Shown: one piece after another, positions 47,894 to 57,581 of the stretch
How the letters are laid out: every line of letters begins with the position of its first letter
Position numbering within the stretch: position 1 is the first letter of the stretch
From: Nocardioides sp.
GTDB lineage: Bacteria; Actinomycetota; Actinomycetes; Propionibacteriales; Nocardioidaceae
Assembly (NCBI RefSeq): GCF_014360585.1
Contig: NZ_JACIXG010000001.1
Span: 61,001-125,000 of the forward strand
DNA: 64,000 bases
Direction: 5' to 3'
Notes under the pieces: generated by a model
What the model saw: the letters and a program-made list of their open reading frames with translations, nothing else
The model's database searches: none
Told to the model about the DNA's origin: nothing
Made by a program: the position numbers and the translations under genes

Positions 47894-48951
47894 ACCTCGA
47901 CGACGCAGCCATCGACCTCACGATCCTCAGTGCCGATGACTGGATCAGCAGCGCAGTCGACCTCCAGGGGGACGAGGCCGGCCAGCGATTCACGTACGAC
48001 CACGATGCCGCCGCGGTGCCGCGACCCGCTTCCGAGACCTGGCGGCGAGCAGCAGAGACAAGGCTCGCCGAATGCCTGGTCCAGGAGACCCGATTCGTCG
48101 ACGGCCAGCTCTACCGGATGACCGGCTGGGAGCCGCGGTCTGACGGCGTGCGTACGTTCTTCACCACCGGGTCATTCGCTCAGTACGCGCTCACCGCCGA
48201 TCTCCTCGAGGCCGAGACTCTCGCTGCCGTGCAGGCCGGGGAAGAGGCGCCCCCGCTGCGCGATCTGATGATGCCGACCGTCGAGTCCGTGCTCGAGCCG
48301 GGATCGCGCAACTGCATGGGAGGCGCGCTCGCTCTGACAGCTTTCGCGCGGTCGGCACAAGGCGCGCGCCCGGCCGACTTCGCCCTGATCATCCAGGAGC
48401 GCGGTGCGAAGGTCCTCAACGCGTCCCGGCGCCTCGCCGTGATCCCGAAGTGCTTCCACGAACCGACCTCAGAGCCGACCTGGGAAGTCAGTGTCGGCAC
48501 GTCCCTCGCGCGCGAGCTCGAGGAGGAGCTCTTCGGCAAGGCAGAGGTCGACACGACCCTCGACACGCGTCGCAGGATCGATCCGATGCATCCGGATCTG
48601 CTGACCGGGCCGATGCGCTACCTGACCGAGGCTGGGCCGAGCGCCTGGTCGATGGAGTGCACGGGATTCGGCTTCAACCTCCTCACCGGAAACTACGAAT
48701 TTCCGTGTCTTGTCGCCGTGCACGACGAGGGTTTCTGGCAGCGTTGTGGGGGTGACGTCGAGAGCAACTGGGAGTCCGAGCGGATCACCTTGGTCTCGTC
48801 ACAGGACGAGGCCGGGCTGCGAGCTCTCACCCACAACCCAGCGTGGTCGGACGAGGGCCTCTTCGCCTTCGTCCTTGGCCTGCGACGTCTCCACGAGCTG
48901 CACCCCGAGCGCGTAGCGCTGCCCCACTTCGAGATTGGATTCACCCAGTGA
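47881..48951 (+). CDS. Nudix-like regulator-type protein, N-terminally truncated
   Basis: The homologous-looking part starts near IDLDDAAIDLTILSADDWIS and runs for about 350 residues. Features are VPRPASETWRRAAE, GALALTAFARSAQGARPADF, LIIQERGAKVLNASRRLAVI and SVGTSLARELEEELFGKAEV, the last resembling a Nudix box. Comparable actinobacterial proteins, as I recall them, carry an N-terminal HTH, which is missing here because the frame runs into the integrase fragment. Start is uncertain; GTG 48016 is the first usable one. The stop overlaps the cupin gene (GTGA), a pair that seems functionally linked. Confidence 0.6.
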   Translation, partial: PVRIDLDDAAIDLTILSADDWISSAVDLQGDEAGQRFTYDHDAAAVPRPASETWRRAAETRLAECLVQETRFVDGQLYRMTGWEPRSDGVRTFFTTGSFAQYALTADLLEAETLAAVQAGEEAPPLRDLMMPTVESVLEPGSRNCMGGALALTAFARSAQGARPADFALIIQERGAKVLNASRRLAVIPKCFHEPTSEPTWEVSVGTSLARELEEELFGKAEVDTTLDTRRRIDPMHPDLLTGPMRYLTEAGPSAWSMECTGFGFNLLTGNYEFPCLVAVHDEGFWQRCGGDVESNWESERITLVSSQDEAGLRALTHNPAWSDEGLFAFVLGLRRLHELHPERVALPHFEIGFTQ

Positions 48952-49298
48952 CGACCGCCTCAGGCAATGCGTACGATGACGGCGGAGAGCGCCGCGGCTG
49001 GCTCATCGGCCACTTCATCGACCCCGAGACGAGCCCGCTCCACTCAACCGACGTCGAGGTCAAGTGGGGCACGCACCAGGCCGGTGAGGAGCGCCACGAG
49101 TGGACCGTAGCCGAGGAGGAGGTCCGCACCACCATGGTCATGCTCCTCCGTGGCCACTTCGCCGTACGCCTCCCCGATGGCGACCAGGAGATGAAGCGCG
49201 AAGGCGACTTCGTCGTCTTCGGCCCCGGCACCTCCCACTCCTGGCAGGCATTCTACGACTCGATCGTCCTGACCGTTCGCTGGCCCTCGGTCGTCTGA
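48948..49298 (+). CDS. Small cupin-domain protein
   Basis: 116 aa. A single cupin barrel is indicated by HEWTVAEEEVRTTMVMLLRG, then RLPDGDQEMKREGDFVVFGP and GTSHSWQAFYDSIVLTVRWP. Only part of the usual metal-ligand set is visible, so it may bind a small ligand rather than a metal. GTG start overlapping the previous stop (GTGA). Probably a partner of the truncated Nudix-like protein; function unknown. Confidence 0.75.
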   Translation: MTTASGNAYDDGGERRGWLIGHFIDPETSPLHSTDVEVKWGTHQAGEERHEWTVAEEEVRTTMVMLLRGHFAVRLPDGDQEMKREGDFVVFGPGTSHSWQAFYDSIVLTVRWPSVV

Positions 49299-49302
49299 GT
49301 CC

Positions 49303-50106
49303 ATGTCTAAGAACGAGCACAAGACTGAATCTGGCGACATCGAGCACGAGGCGGCGGAGACGGCCGCGTCACAGCAGTCGGACGCCCAGGAATCGGATGG
49401 CAGCGGCGGACGCAACGCCATCTCCCTCGAAGAACTCCGTGAACGGGCGCGCAGTGCGCCTAAGGCATCACCATCCGAGTTGACCCAACGCCTCAGTGCG
49501 GCGGTGTCCAAACCCTTTGATGACTTCAATCGTCAGGTCGACTCCGCATTAAAGTTCACGCAGTCGCCAGCGATCACCCGCCTGGCCGAGCAGCAAGCAG
49601 CCATGGCGAAGTGGGGCGAGCAGAATCGCGTCGCGATGGAGGACCTTTCAACGAGCATCGCGGAGCAGAAGCAGCGCGAAGAGCAGCGTGCTGACGCCCA
49701 GGCCGAAGCCACCCTCGATATTGCGCGTGCACAACAGCGGCTCCAGGACCTTCAGGCGCAGGGAGTTGAGCTCGCCACCGCCCAGGCTGAGGCGACTGCA
49801 GAGGTTGCCCGAGCACAGCAGGAGACCCTGGCTGCAATCCACGAAGAGCTTGACGTGTTGCGGCAGCAGCACGCCACCCTTGAGGAGCAGGTGGACGGGC
49901 AGCGGAGCCTTATCAGCGCCAGCTGGGCGGGAGGCGTGATTATGGAGTGGACACTCCTAGTGGCGGTCATAGCGGCTGTTGCATCGGTCGCGCTCGGCGT
50001 CGCTGGCGACCGAGGCATCACGATCGCTGCCTGGATTTCGTTCGGCGTTGCAGTCTCTGCGGCCTGTGGCGTTTTGACCATCTCGCAGATCCGCCGGAAG
50101 CCATAA
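49303..50106 (+). CDS. Coiled-coil protein with two C-terminal membrane helices
   Basis: 267 aa, no recognised family. Acidic disordered N-terminus (1-50), then a long heptad-rich region (about 90-200, Glu/Gln/Ala rich, AEATLDIARAQQRLQDLQAQ). Two hydrophobic segments follow, EWTLLVAVIAAVASVALGVA and ITIAAWISFGVAVSAACGVL, ending in a short basic tail (RRKP). The topology places the coiled coil and C-terminus on the cytoplasmic side. It is similar in plan to membrane-anchored defence effectors, but there is no evidence beyond topology. It begins 5 nt after the cupin stop. Confidence 0.7.
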   Translation: MSKNEHKTESGDIEHEAAETAASQQSDAQESDGSGGRNAISLEELRERARSAPKASPSELTQRLSAAVSKPFDDFNRQVDSALKFTQSPAITRLAEQQAAMAKWGEQNRVAMEDLSTSIAEQKQREEQRADAQAEATLDIARAQQRLQDLQAQGVELATAQAEATAEVARAQQETLAAIHEELDVLRQQHATLEEQVDGQRSLISASWAGGVIMEWTLLVAVIAAVASVALGVAGDRGITIAAWISFGVAVSAACGVLTISQIRRKP

Positions 50107-50279
50107 CGAGTCCCGATAGAGCGCCCGGTGACGATCTCGCTGGCGTCCAGGTGGATTGGCTCCTAGGTGCCAAAAGCGCGAAACGAGAGGCCGTCACAGA
50201 TCTGCGACGCACGGCGGATGTCAGAACGCGCGCGATCTGGGTATCAGTGCAGCAAGCCTGCGGTCGGGCTGCTGCGGTG

Positions 50280-51611
50280 TCATGGCAGAAGGTTGGTGCG
50301 GGCCCCCACGCGTCCCCGCGCCCGTCGCCATGTGCTGAGGAGTTCCCGCGGAGCGCTGTCCTGCAGTTTCGACAGGACGCCTGGTCGATGCGGTGCCGTC
50401 TGGTCGAAGGTGTCCAGGAAGGCGTCCAATTGAACAGGGTGGCCGTGCAACGCTCCGGCGTATACGAGTCCTACCGCTGCGAGAGACGCTTGGACGCTGC
50501 TGCTTGCGGTGCCGCGGCAGATGTCCTCGGTCTGAGGTCCACCCTGGGGTATCGAAGTCGGACTGACCATCGGAAGGCGCCCGAGTTTCTGCCACCAAGT
50601 TCGGACCATGTCGAAGATCTCGGAGGCGCAGACGAGCTTCTCCTCGGGCGCAATGCCTTGGAATGGCTCGCTCGCCGCAGTAGTGCTGATCAAAAGGCCG
50701 GCGGTGTCGAGTGCTGTCTGCGATGGCAGATCGGCCATGCGCGCTAGTGCCTGCGCGCCGATCATTCGTGCAGGCGACCCTGACCAGAGGTAGCCGTCAA
50801 TCGCGCGTATGTCCTGGGCGCCGCGATCCCATTCGTCTGAGGGTCGTCCGAGTCCTCGGGCAAGTGCAGCGGTCAAGGCGACTGTGGCCGCAGAGGCTGA
50901 CCAACCAGCGCCGCGTACGTCGAGGCGGCTCGGACGGGAACCGGCTTGTGCTTCTGCGAGTCTGAGGAGTAGTGGTGCCTCTGAGGTGAACCGGGCGAGC
51001 ACCGAACCAGCGGAGTGGCGGGAGAGCGTCAAGATCGTTGGATGCACGATGTGGTTAGAAAGAACCGTGTACGTCTCCTCGTAGAGGAGCATCGCCAGCT
51101 TGCCGTCGGCAAAGGGCATGTGGCGGTCGAGTTCCTCGCAGATCGAGTACAGACTGCGGCCCTTGCGCACGTCTTGAAGTCGCGGCGCCAACGCATCCGA
51201 AATGATCGGAATGTCAGGCAGTAGGTCGATCCCCGCCAAGGACCGGCTCTCCTTGAAGCGCGTCTGCAGCCTCCGGGCGTATGTTTCGAGCCCTTTCATC
51301 ATGCGATCTGCGATGTCTCCATCGTCGGAGAGCGCCAGGTACGACCCGACCAGGGCCGTCTCGACGCACATGCGAGCCACGGCTGTGGCCGCTTCTGGAG
51401 CCTTCTTCTCGATCGTCGTGAACTCCGTCTGGAGGTAGTGACATCGAGCTAGCGACAGTTGCGCCAATTGCAGGTCGGGCCGAGTCTCGTCGATGTCCTC
51501 TGTGAGGATCTCGACGGTGTCGCGCCAGACGTTCTTACGCTCGCTCTTGGGAGCAATCCATGGCCTAGCCCGATCGCCTGATTGGCGGGCGATGTAGACC
51601 GAAAGGCTCAT
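50280..51611 (-). CDS. Protein of unknown function
   Basis: About 443 aa. No domain recognised. It is mostly helical and soluble; an early segment (AARCHYLQTEF-like SLARCHYLQTEFTTIEKKAP then VARMCVETALVGSYLALSDD) and YTVLSNHIVHPTILTLSRHS recall helical proteins of the DUF5677 kind, but this is weak. The first Met with protein-like sequence is at 51611; the frame is open to 51662. It is alone on the minus strand between plus-strand island genes, with 170 nt of apparently empty DNA downstream (50107-50279). Confidence 0.6.
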   Translation of the reverse strand: MSLSVYIARQSGDRARPWIAPKSERKNVWRDTVEILTEDIDETRPDLQLAQLSLARCHYLQTEFTTIEKKAPEAATAVARMCVETALVGSYLALSDDGDIADRMMKGLETYARRLQTRFKESRSLAGIDLLPDIPIISDALAPRLQDVRKGRSLYSICEELDRHMPFADGKLAMLLYEETYTVLSNHIVHPTILTLSRHSAGSVLARFTSEAPLLLRLAEAQAGSRPSRLDVRGAGWSASAATVALTAALARGLGRPSDEWDRGAQDIRAIDGYLWSGSPARMIGAQALARMADLPSQTALDTAGLLISTTAASEPFQGIAPEEKLVCASEIFDMVRTWWQKLGRLPMVSPTSIPQGGPQTEDICRGTASSSVQASLAAVGLVYAGALHGHPVQLDAFLDTFDQTAPHRPGVLSKLQDSAPRELLSTWRRARGRVGARTNLLP

Positions 51612-51780
51612 CGGTCTGGGTCTGGATCGTCGCATCTGGCAGTCGTATCGTGGCCGGCGCATCTCGGGGTAGAGGCGCGGGAGTACATCCCTGATCTGTA
51701 GTACGACGCCGAGCCCGCCGATGGTGGGGAGTGAGGTGAGTTCAGCCGACGGTTTGATGCCGGGCTCATTCGGCCGAGGT

Positions 51781-52041
51781 CTAGTCCGCAGGTTCGATCA
51801 GGTCGCCGTGCAACCAGCGCTGACTAACGTCCCACTGGCCAGTGGCTGGGGTATGACTGGCGTAGATGACGAGGCCCTCCCACTTTGAGACACCGCCACG
51901 GTCGCGCTTCGGCCGCCACTCGAGCAGGATTGCGGGGCACCGAGTGTGGCCGAACCGAACAAAGCAGTGCCTCGGCGGACGAAATCGCCAGTCCTTCGCA
52001 GCTAGTTCGGGGATCGTGCTCACTCCAGCACGATAGAACAT
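51781..52041 (-). CDS. Small protein of unknown function, divergent from the R-M gene
   Basis: 86 aa starting MFYRAGVSTIPELAAKDW and containing HCFVRFGHTRCPAILLEWRP and GLVIYASHTPATGQWDVSQR, a beta-rich pattern with His/Cys residues. No family recognised. The ATG lies inside a LexA-type palindrome, so LexA binding would block it directly or its true start lies elsewhere. The longer reading to 52329 is antisense to the R-M gene and unlikely. Confidence 0.5.
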   Translation of the reverse strand: MFYRAGVSTIPELAAKDWRFRPPRHCFVRFGHTRCPAILLEWRPKRDRGGVSKWEGLVIYASHTPATGQWDVSQRWLHGDLIEPAD

Positions 52042-52049
52042 ATGTTCGA
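52034..52049. promoter_or_regulatory. LexA/SOS-type box in the island
   Basis: TAGAACATATGTTCGA has one mismatch to the actinobacterial SOS box TCGAACN4GTTCGA and contains a perfect GAACATATGTTC palindrome. It sits between the 86-aa gene (-) and the type ISP gene (+), about 115 nt before the latter's start. Confidence 0.6.
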
Positions 52050-52164
52050 TCGTGCGGATTGTGGGATCGACTCGATGTCCGTCGAGCCTCCCCAAGATAG
52101 AGGATGGGCGTCCGGACTCCGCACAATCCGGAGCGTGGTCGTCTGGATCATCGCTCGCGTGTCC

Positions 52165-55100
52165 GTGACGATTAATGAGGTACTCGGGGAACTGCGCGCT
52201 ACAGCGTTGGACGAGCGGGACAAGGGTGACAAGTTCGAGCGACTGATCAAGGCGTACCTGAAGACTGATCCGGAGTGGGCCGCTCGCTTCTCTGACGTGT
52301 GGCTGTGGCCGGAGTGGCCCGGACGCCACGGGGTCGCGGACATCGGCGTCGACCTGGTCGCGAAGAACAGGGACGTCGACGGTTTCTCGGCGATCCAGTG
52401 CAAGTTCTACGACGCTGAGAAGAAAGTCGCCAAGAGCGACATCGACTCATTCCTCGCAGCTTCGATGCGGCCGGACTTCGGCTTTTCCCAGCGCTACGTC
52501 TTCGATACGGCGGCCGGGTGGTCGCACAACGTCGAAGCCGAGGTGCAGGGCGTGGTACAGCGCGTGGACATTGCCTACCTCGACGATGCTGCGATCGACT
52601 GGGAGCAGTTTCGCTGGGAGACGCCTGAGGTCGTCGTACCCACAGGCAAGAAGGTCCTACGGCCGCACCAGGAGCGTGCTTTGGAGGACGTCTTCAAGGG
52701 CCTGCAGACCTACGATCGCGGAAAGCTCGTCATGGCCTGCGGAACGGGCAAGACGTTCACCAGCCTGAAGATCGCGGAGCACCTGGCGGGCGCCGGCCAG
52801 TCAGTACTCTTTCTCGTCCCGAGCATCCAGTTGCTGTCCCAGACCCTGCGTGAGTGGATGGCCAACGCCGAGGTCGGCATCCGCCCGCTGGCGGTCTGTT
52901 CGGACGTACGCGTCGGTCGCAAGACCAGCACGGACGACGCCGATATGTCGACGATCGACCTGACCGAGCCTGCCACGACGGACGCCGACACTCTGATTGC
53001 TCGGCTCAACGTCGGCAAGCATGCGACGGAGCGGATGACGGTCGTCTTCTCGACCTACCAATCGATCGATGTGATCGCGGAGGCGCAGAAGAAGGGGCTG
53101 GGGGAGTTCGATCTGGTCATCTGCGACGAGGCGCACCGCACGACAGGCGTGACCCTCGCCGGCGGCGATGACTCGGCGTTCGTCAAGATTCACGACAACC
53201 AAGCGATCGCGGCGACGAAGCGTCTCTACATGACCGCCACGCCGCGGGTGTTCGGGGAGGACGTGCGCCGCAAGGCCAAGGAATCTGAGGCGATCCTCGC
53301 CGACATGAACGACGAGACGCTCTTCGGCCCCGAACTGCACCGTCTCGGGTTCGGTGACGCGGTAGAGGCCGACCTGCTCACCGACTACAAGGTCCTGGTG
53401 CTGGCCGTCGATGAGCAGTACGTCGCGGAGAACTTCCAACAGGCGATGGCTGAGTCCGGGGAGATCAAGCTCGATGACGCAGCGAAGCTGATCGGTTGCT
53501 GGAACGGGCTCTCGAAGCACTTCCGTCAGGACGAGGCCGGCAACATCGACAGCACGCCGATGAAGACCGCCGTCGCGTTCGCGAAGGACATCAAGACCTC
53601 CCAGCTCGCCGCGGACAGTTTCCCGGTCCTCGTCGATCGTGCGCTCCAAGACGAGGCAGGGGACAGGGGAGCGCTGCGGGTCGAGGCCCGGCACGTCGAC
53701 GGCACGATGGGCATCCACGAGCGCAATGGCCACCTGACGTGGCTGAAGGACGAAGCGCTGCCGGACATCTGCCGCATCCTGACCAACGCACGGTGTCTCT
53801 CCGAAGGCGTCGATGTTCCCGCCCTCGATGCCGTTCTGTTCCTCACTCCTCGCGGCTCCCAGGTCGATATCGTCCAGAGCGTCGGGCGGGTGATGCGGAA
53901 GGCACCAGGCAAGGAGCTCGGCTACATCGTGCTCCCGATCGTGGTCCCCTCCGGCGTTTCTCCGGAGGTGGCACTGAAGGACAACGAGCGTTACAAGGTC
54001 GTGTGGCAGGTGCTCCAGGCGCTGCGGTCCCACGACGATCGCTTCCACGCGATGATCAACCAGATCGAACTGAACAAGAAGCGCTCGGACCGGATGATCA
54101 TCGACAACGTCACCCCAGGTCAGGATGCCGAAAGTCTTCGGGGGAAGGAGGGTGCTGCCAGCTCGGAGCAGATGGCCGTCGCCCTCGGCTTCGACGGCTT
54201 CCGAGACGCGATGTACGCCCGGATCGTCCAGAAGGTCGGCGAGCGGAAGTACTGGGACACCTGGGCCAAGGACGTCGCCGACATCGCCCAGAAGCACGTC
54301 GTTCGGATCAAGGGCCTGCTCGCCGACAAGGAATCGAACCAGGCCAAGGAGTTCGACGCCTTCCTAGCCGGTCTGCGCGGCTCGCTGAACGAGTCGATCA
54401 CCGAGGCCGACGCGATCGACATGCTCTCCCAGCACCTGATCACCCGGCCGATCTTCGAAGCACTCTTCGAGGGCTACCAGTTCGCCCAGACGAACCCGGT
54501 TGCCCGGATCATGGAGCTCATGCTCGCCTCGCTCGACGAGCACCCGCTCGCCGCCGAGAACGCCCCACTCGAGGCCTTCTACGATTCCGTACGCCGCCGG
54601 GTCGCTGGCGTCGACAACGCCGAGGGCAAGCAGCGAATCCTGATCGAGCTCTACGACAAGTTCTTCGCCACCGCGTTCAAGCGCACCGTCGACAAGCTCG
54701 GCATCGTCTACACCCCGGTCGAGATCGTCGACTTCATCCTTCGCAGTGCCGACGACGTGCTCCGCCAGGAGTTCGGCCAGGGCCTCACCGACGAAGGCGT
54801 CCACATCCTCGACCCCTTCACTGGCACTGGCACCTTCATGGTCCGCCTGCTCCAGTCCGGCCTGATCGAGAAGCACGACCTCGCCCGCAAGTACGCCAAC
54901 GAGCTGCACGCCTCCGAGATCCTCCTGCTGGCCTACTACATCGCCACAATCAACATCGAGACGACGTACGCCAACCTCACCGGCGAGACCAAGGAGTACC
55001 CCGGCCTCGTCCTGACCGACACCTTCCAGTCCTGGGAGCCCGACGACACCCCGGACCTGGAGATCTTCGCCGAGAACAACGAACGCCTCCAGCACCTCAA

Positions 55101-56934
55101 AGACCTCCCGATCACCGTCATCGTCGGCAACCCGCCCTACTCCTCAGGCCAGGACAGTGCCAACGACAACAACGCCAATGAGAAGTACCCCTCCCTCGAT
55201 GAGGAGATAAGGAAGACGTACGCCGAGCGGTCTACGTCGTCATCGGTTAGAACGCTCTACGACTCTTACATCCGCGCGATCAAGTGGGCCACCCTGCGGA
55301 TCCACGACCGCGGAGTCATCGCATACGTCACTAACGGCGGCTTCCTTGACTCCAACAGCGCTGACGGGTTGCGTAAGACGCTGGCCGAAGAGTTCTCATC
55401 GATCTATGTCTACAACCTCCGTGGCAACCAGCGCACCGCTGGCGAGCAGTCGCGGAAGGAGGGCGGTAAGGTCTTCGGCGGCGGTAGCCGCGCCACAGTC
55501 GCCATCACTGTGCTTGTGAAGGACCCAGCGAAGTCGGGTCCTGCCACGATCCACTACACCGACATCGGCGACTACCTCACTGCTGAGCAGAAACTCGCGA
55601 AGGTCGCAGCGGCTGGGACGGTCACGGTGCTTGAACCCGTCGCTCATATCACCCCGAATGCGCATGGCGACTGGCTGAACCAGCGCCGTGATGACTTCGG
55701 CAGATTTCTGGCCTTGGCGCCAGCGAAACAGTCCGCGAGCATCTTCGGGATCTCGACCTTCGGCCTTACTACCAACCGCGACGCATGGTGCTACAACTTC
55801 TCTTCGAATCGTTTGATCAACTCGATTCAGACACTCGTGGCGACTTACCGCGAGGCTCTGGCTGGTGTGACGGTCGACGATCCACGGCGGATCAGTTGGT
55901 CACGTTCGCTTCGATCGCGTCTAGCGAGGGGACGCGATCTTGACGAGGCATCCCACGACTACGTGAGGGGGAGCGTCTACAGGCCCTTCACCCGAGTCCG
56001 GGCCTACTTCTACTCTCCGCTCAACGAGGTGCAGGCCAAGGCTGCGCAGGTCTTCCCGGCTCGGGCCGATAACAGCGTGATCTACCAAGTCGGTATGGGA
56101 TCCGATGTTCCATTCTCGACGCTCCTCTTGGATTCATTGCCTGACCTCCACGTGACCGGGGCGGGTAGTGGTGGCGCAGTGTTTCCACGCTGGCGATATG
56201 AGGAGGTCGATGAATCAGGGATGCTCGACCTTGGCGGCGAGGGCGGGGTGGTCGATGGGTACCGCAAGATCGACAACATCACCGATGGGGCGCTTAAGCG
56301 GTTCCGGGCGGCGTACGGCTCTGAAGCTTCTGGCTCGTCGATCACCAAGGACGAGATCTTCTTCTACATCTATGGACTGTTGCACAGTCCGGAGTACCGC
56401 GAGACGTACGCGGCGGATCTGAAGAAGATGTTGCCGCGGATCCCGTTCGTGCGGGACTTCGCCGGCTTCTCGGAGGCCGGCCGGAGGCTGAGCGAGCTGC
56501 ACCTGGGATACGAGTCGGTGAAGCCGTACCCGCTCGACGGGCTCGACGTGGAGCCGGTCGGCGATGCGTACGATTTCTTCGCGGTCAAGGACAAGAAGAT
56601 GGCGTTTGCGAAGGTGCGGGTGGACGGGAAACTGGTCGCGGACCGGTCGACGATCAAGTACAACGACCGAATCACGGTGTCCGGGATCCCGGAGGAGGCG
56701 TATCGGTACACGCTCGGCAGCAGGTCGGCGATCGAGTGGATCATCGACCGCTACTGGATCAAGACTGACAAGGCCTCCGGCATCGTCAACAACCCCAACG
56801 ACTGGTCCCGAGAGGTCGGCTACCCGCGCTACATTCTCGACCTGCTCGCGCGCATCGTCACTGTTTCCGTCGAGACGATGAAGATCGTCGACTCGCTGCC
56901 GTCGCTGGACGTCATCACAGGAGACGAGAACTAG
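52165..56934 (+). CDS. Type ISP restriction-modification enzyme (single polypeptide)
   Basis: About 1589 aa with the LlaGI/LlaBIII domain order. It has an Mrr-like nuclease at 1-130 (GVADIGVDLVAKN, then AIQCKFYDAEKK, the D-x(n)-QxK site). An SF2 translocase spans about 155-560 (ACGTGKTFTSLK, ICDEAHR, TATPRVF, SVGRVMRKAP). A helical coupler and a gamma-class adenine methyltransferase follow (DPFTGTGTF near 885, NPPYSSGQ near 990), then a target recognition region. It methylates host DNA on one strand and cleaves after head-on translocation. GTG 52165 (MTINEVLGELR) is chosen; GTG 52159 is possible. No methylase or specificity partner is needed. Confidence 0.92.
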   Translation: MTINEVLGELRATALDERDKGDKFERLIKAYLKTDPEWAARFSDVWLWPEWPGRHGVADIGVDLVAKNRDVDGFSAIQCKFYDAEKKVAKSDIDSFLAASMRPDFGFSQRYVFDTAAGWSHNVEAEVQGVVQRVDIAYLDDAAIDWEQFRWETPEVVVPTGKKVLRPHQERALEDVFKGLQTYDRGKLVMACGTGKTFTSLKIAEHLAGAGQSVLFLVPSIQLLSQTLREWMANAEVGIRPLAVCSDVRVGRKTSTDDADMSTIDLTEPATTDADTLIARLNVGKHATERMTVVFSTYQSIDVIAEAQKKGLGEFDLVICDEAHRTTGVTLAGGDDSAFVKIHDNQAIAATKRLYMTATPRVFGEDVRRKAKESEAILADMNDETLFGPELHRLGFGDAVEADLLTDYKVLVLAVDEQYVAENFQQAMAESGEIKLDDAAKLIGCWNGLSKHFRQDEAGNIDSTPMKTAVAFAKDIKTSQLAADSFPVLVDRALQDEAGDRGALRVEARHVDGTMGIHERNGHLTWLKDEALPDICRILTNARCLSEGVDVPALDAVLFLTPRGSQVDIVQSVGRVMRKAPGKELGYIVLPIVVPSGVSPEVALKDNERYKVVWQVLQALRSHDDRFHAMINQIELNKKRSDRMIIDNVTPGQDAESLRGKEGAASSEQMAVALGFDGFRDAMYARIVQKVGERKYWDTWAKDVADIAQKHVVRIKGLLADKESNQAKEFDAFLAGLRGSLNESITEADAIDMLSQHLITRPIFEALFEGYQFAQTNPVARIMELMLASLDEHPLAAENAPLEAFYDSVRRRVAGVDNAEGKQRILIELYDKFFATAFKRTVDKLGIVYTPVEIVDFILRSADDVLRQEFGQGLTDEGVHILDPFTGTGTFMVRLLQSGLIEKHDLARKYANELHASEILLLAYYIATINIETTYANLTGETKEYPGLVLTDTFQSWEPDDTPDLEIFAENNERLQHLKDLPITVIVGNPPYSSGQDSANDNNANEKYPSLDEEIRKTYAERSTSSSVRTLYDSYIRAIKWATLRIHDRGVIAYVTNGGFLDSNSADGLRKTLAEEFSSIYVYNLRGNQRTAGEQSRKEGGKVFGGGSRATVAITVLVKDPAKSGPATIHYTDIGDYLTAEQKLAKVAAAGTVTVLEPVAHITPNAHGDWLNQRRDDFGRFLALAPAKQSASIFGISTFGLTTNRDAWCYNFSSNRLINSIQTLVATYREALAGVTVDDPRRISWSRSLRSRLARGRDLDEASHDYVRGSVYRPFTRVRAYFYSPLNEVQAKAAQVFPARADNSVIYQVGMGSDVPFSTLLLDSLPDLHVTGAGSGGAVFPRWRYEEVDESGMLDLGGEGGVVDGYRKIDNITDGALKRFRAAYGSEASGSSITKDEIFFYIYGLLHSPEYRETYAADLKKMLPRIPFVRDFAGFSEAGRRLSELHLGYESVKPYPLDGLDVEPVGDAYDFFAVKDKKMAFAKVRVDGKLVADRSTIKYNDRITVSGIPEEAYRYTLGSRSAIEWIIDRYWIKTDKASGIVNNPNDWSREVGYPRYILDLLARIVTVSVETMKIVDSLPSLDVITGDEN

Positions 56935-56961
56935 CCCGGATCGTTCACGGCGATCCGGGCT
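56933..56961 (+). terminator. Terminator after the type ISP gene
   Basis: AGCCCGGATCG (56933-56943) and CGATCCGGGCT (56951-56961) form a perfect 11-bp stem with a 7-nt loop, overlapping the TAG stop codon. No U-tract. Confidence 0.65.
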
Positions 56962-57056
56962 AACTACTGGTCATCCTGAGCGGGTCAGGCTCATGACGGA
57001 GGCATCGGCTGGGATGAACACCTGCGAGCGGTCCGCCCTGTCGCAATAATGCGGAG

Positions 57057-57518
57057 GTGGCACCGGCACCGGACTTCGCGAGACGCGCACTACTCCTTCG
57101 GCTCGACGAGGTCGACGTTAGCCATCTGAGTTCGTTGGACCGGTACGGCATAGCGCACCTGACGGAGCGGGCGAAATACGTTGACGTCATCAAGCAGCAC
57201 GGTGGCGAGTGTCAGGAGAAGGTATGCATTATGCCCACGCGGCGGATCGCCCGTGGTGCGCCCTGGCACCTTGCACACGACCACGCTCGAGGTGGCCGAG
57301 ACGACTATCTCGGACCGACACACCCAGAGTGCAACCAATACGAGGCTCTCGTGGGCGGCGTTACCTGGCCCGGGTCGCCGACAGCCGAACGACTGCTCGA
57401 GATGGTTCGCTCGCCTGACCATGGGTTGGTGCTCGGGTCGACCCCGCGCGCGTGCTCGTCCTGCTTCCTCTTCACGCCGCTGAATGACGACGGCGTCTGC
57501 GACGAATGCACACACTAA
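57057..57518 (+). CDS. Small HNH-like, zinc-ribbon protein
   Basis: 153 aa. The core VIKQHGGECQEKVC ... APWHLAHDHARGGRDDYLGP followed by THPECNQ fits an HNH-fold with paired Cys and the H-x-DH catalytic signature. A C-terminal zinc ribbon is suggested by ACSSCFLF and GVCDECTH. It may be a nicking or homing-type nuclease, or a restriction accessory protein. GTG start; no strong ribosome site. It follows the type ISP gene by 120 nt on the same strand, after a hairpin. Confidence 0.65.
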   Translation: MAPAPDFARRALLLRLDEVDVSHLSSLDRYGIAHLTERAKYVDVIKQHGGECQEKVCIMPTRRIARGAPWHLAHDHARGGRDDYLGPTHPECNQYEALVGGVTWPGSPTAERLLEMVRSPDHGLVLGSTPRACSSCFLFTPLNDDGVCDECTH

Positions 57519-57581
57519 CGAGCGGCCCTCCCCATACGCGGGTTATCCAGTTTGGATGCTGACGATCGCTGGGGCCGGCCT

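Noticed and set aside
47365..48003. Full-length integrase gene
   Set aside because: Only the C-terminal catalytic part is recognisable; the upstream half of the frame is antisense to the regulator gene.
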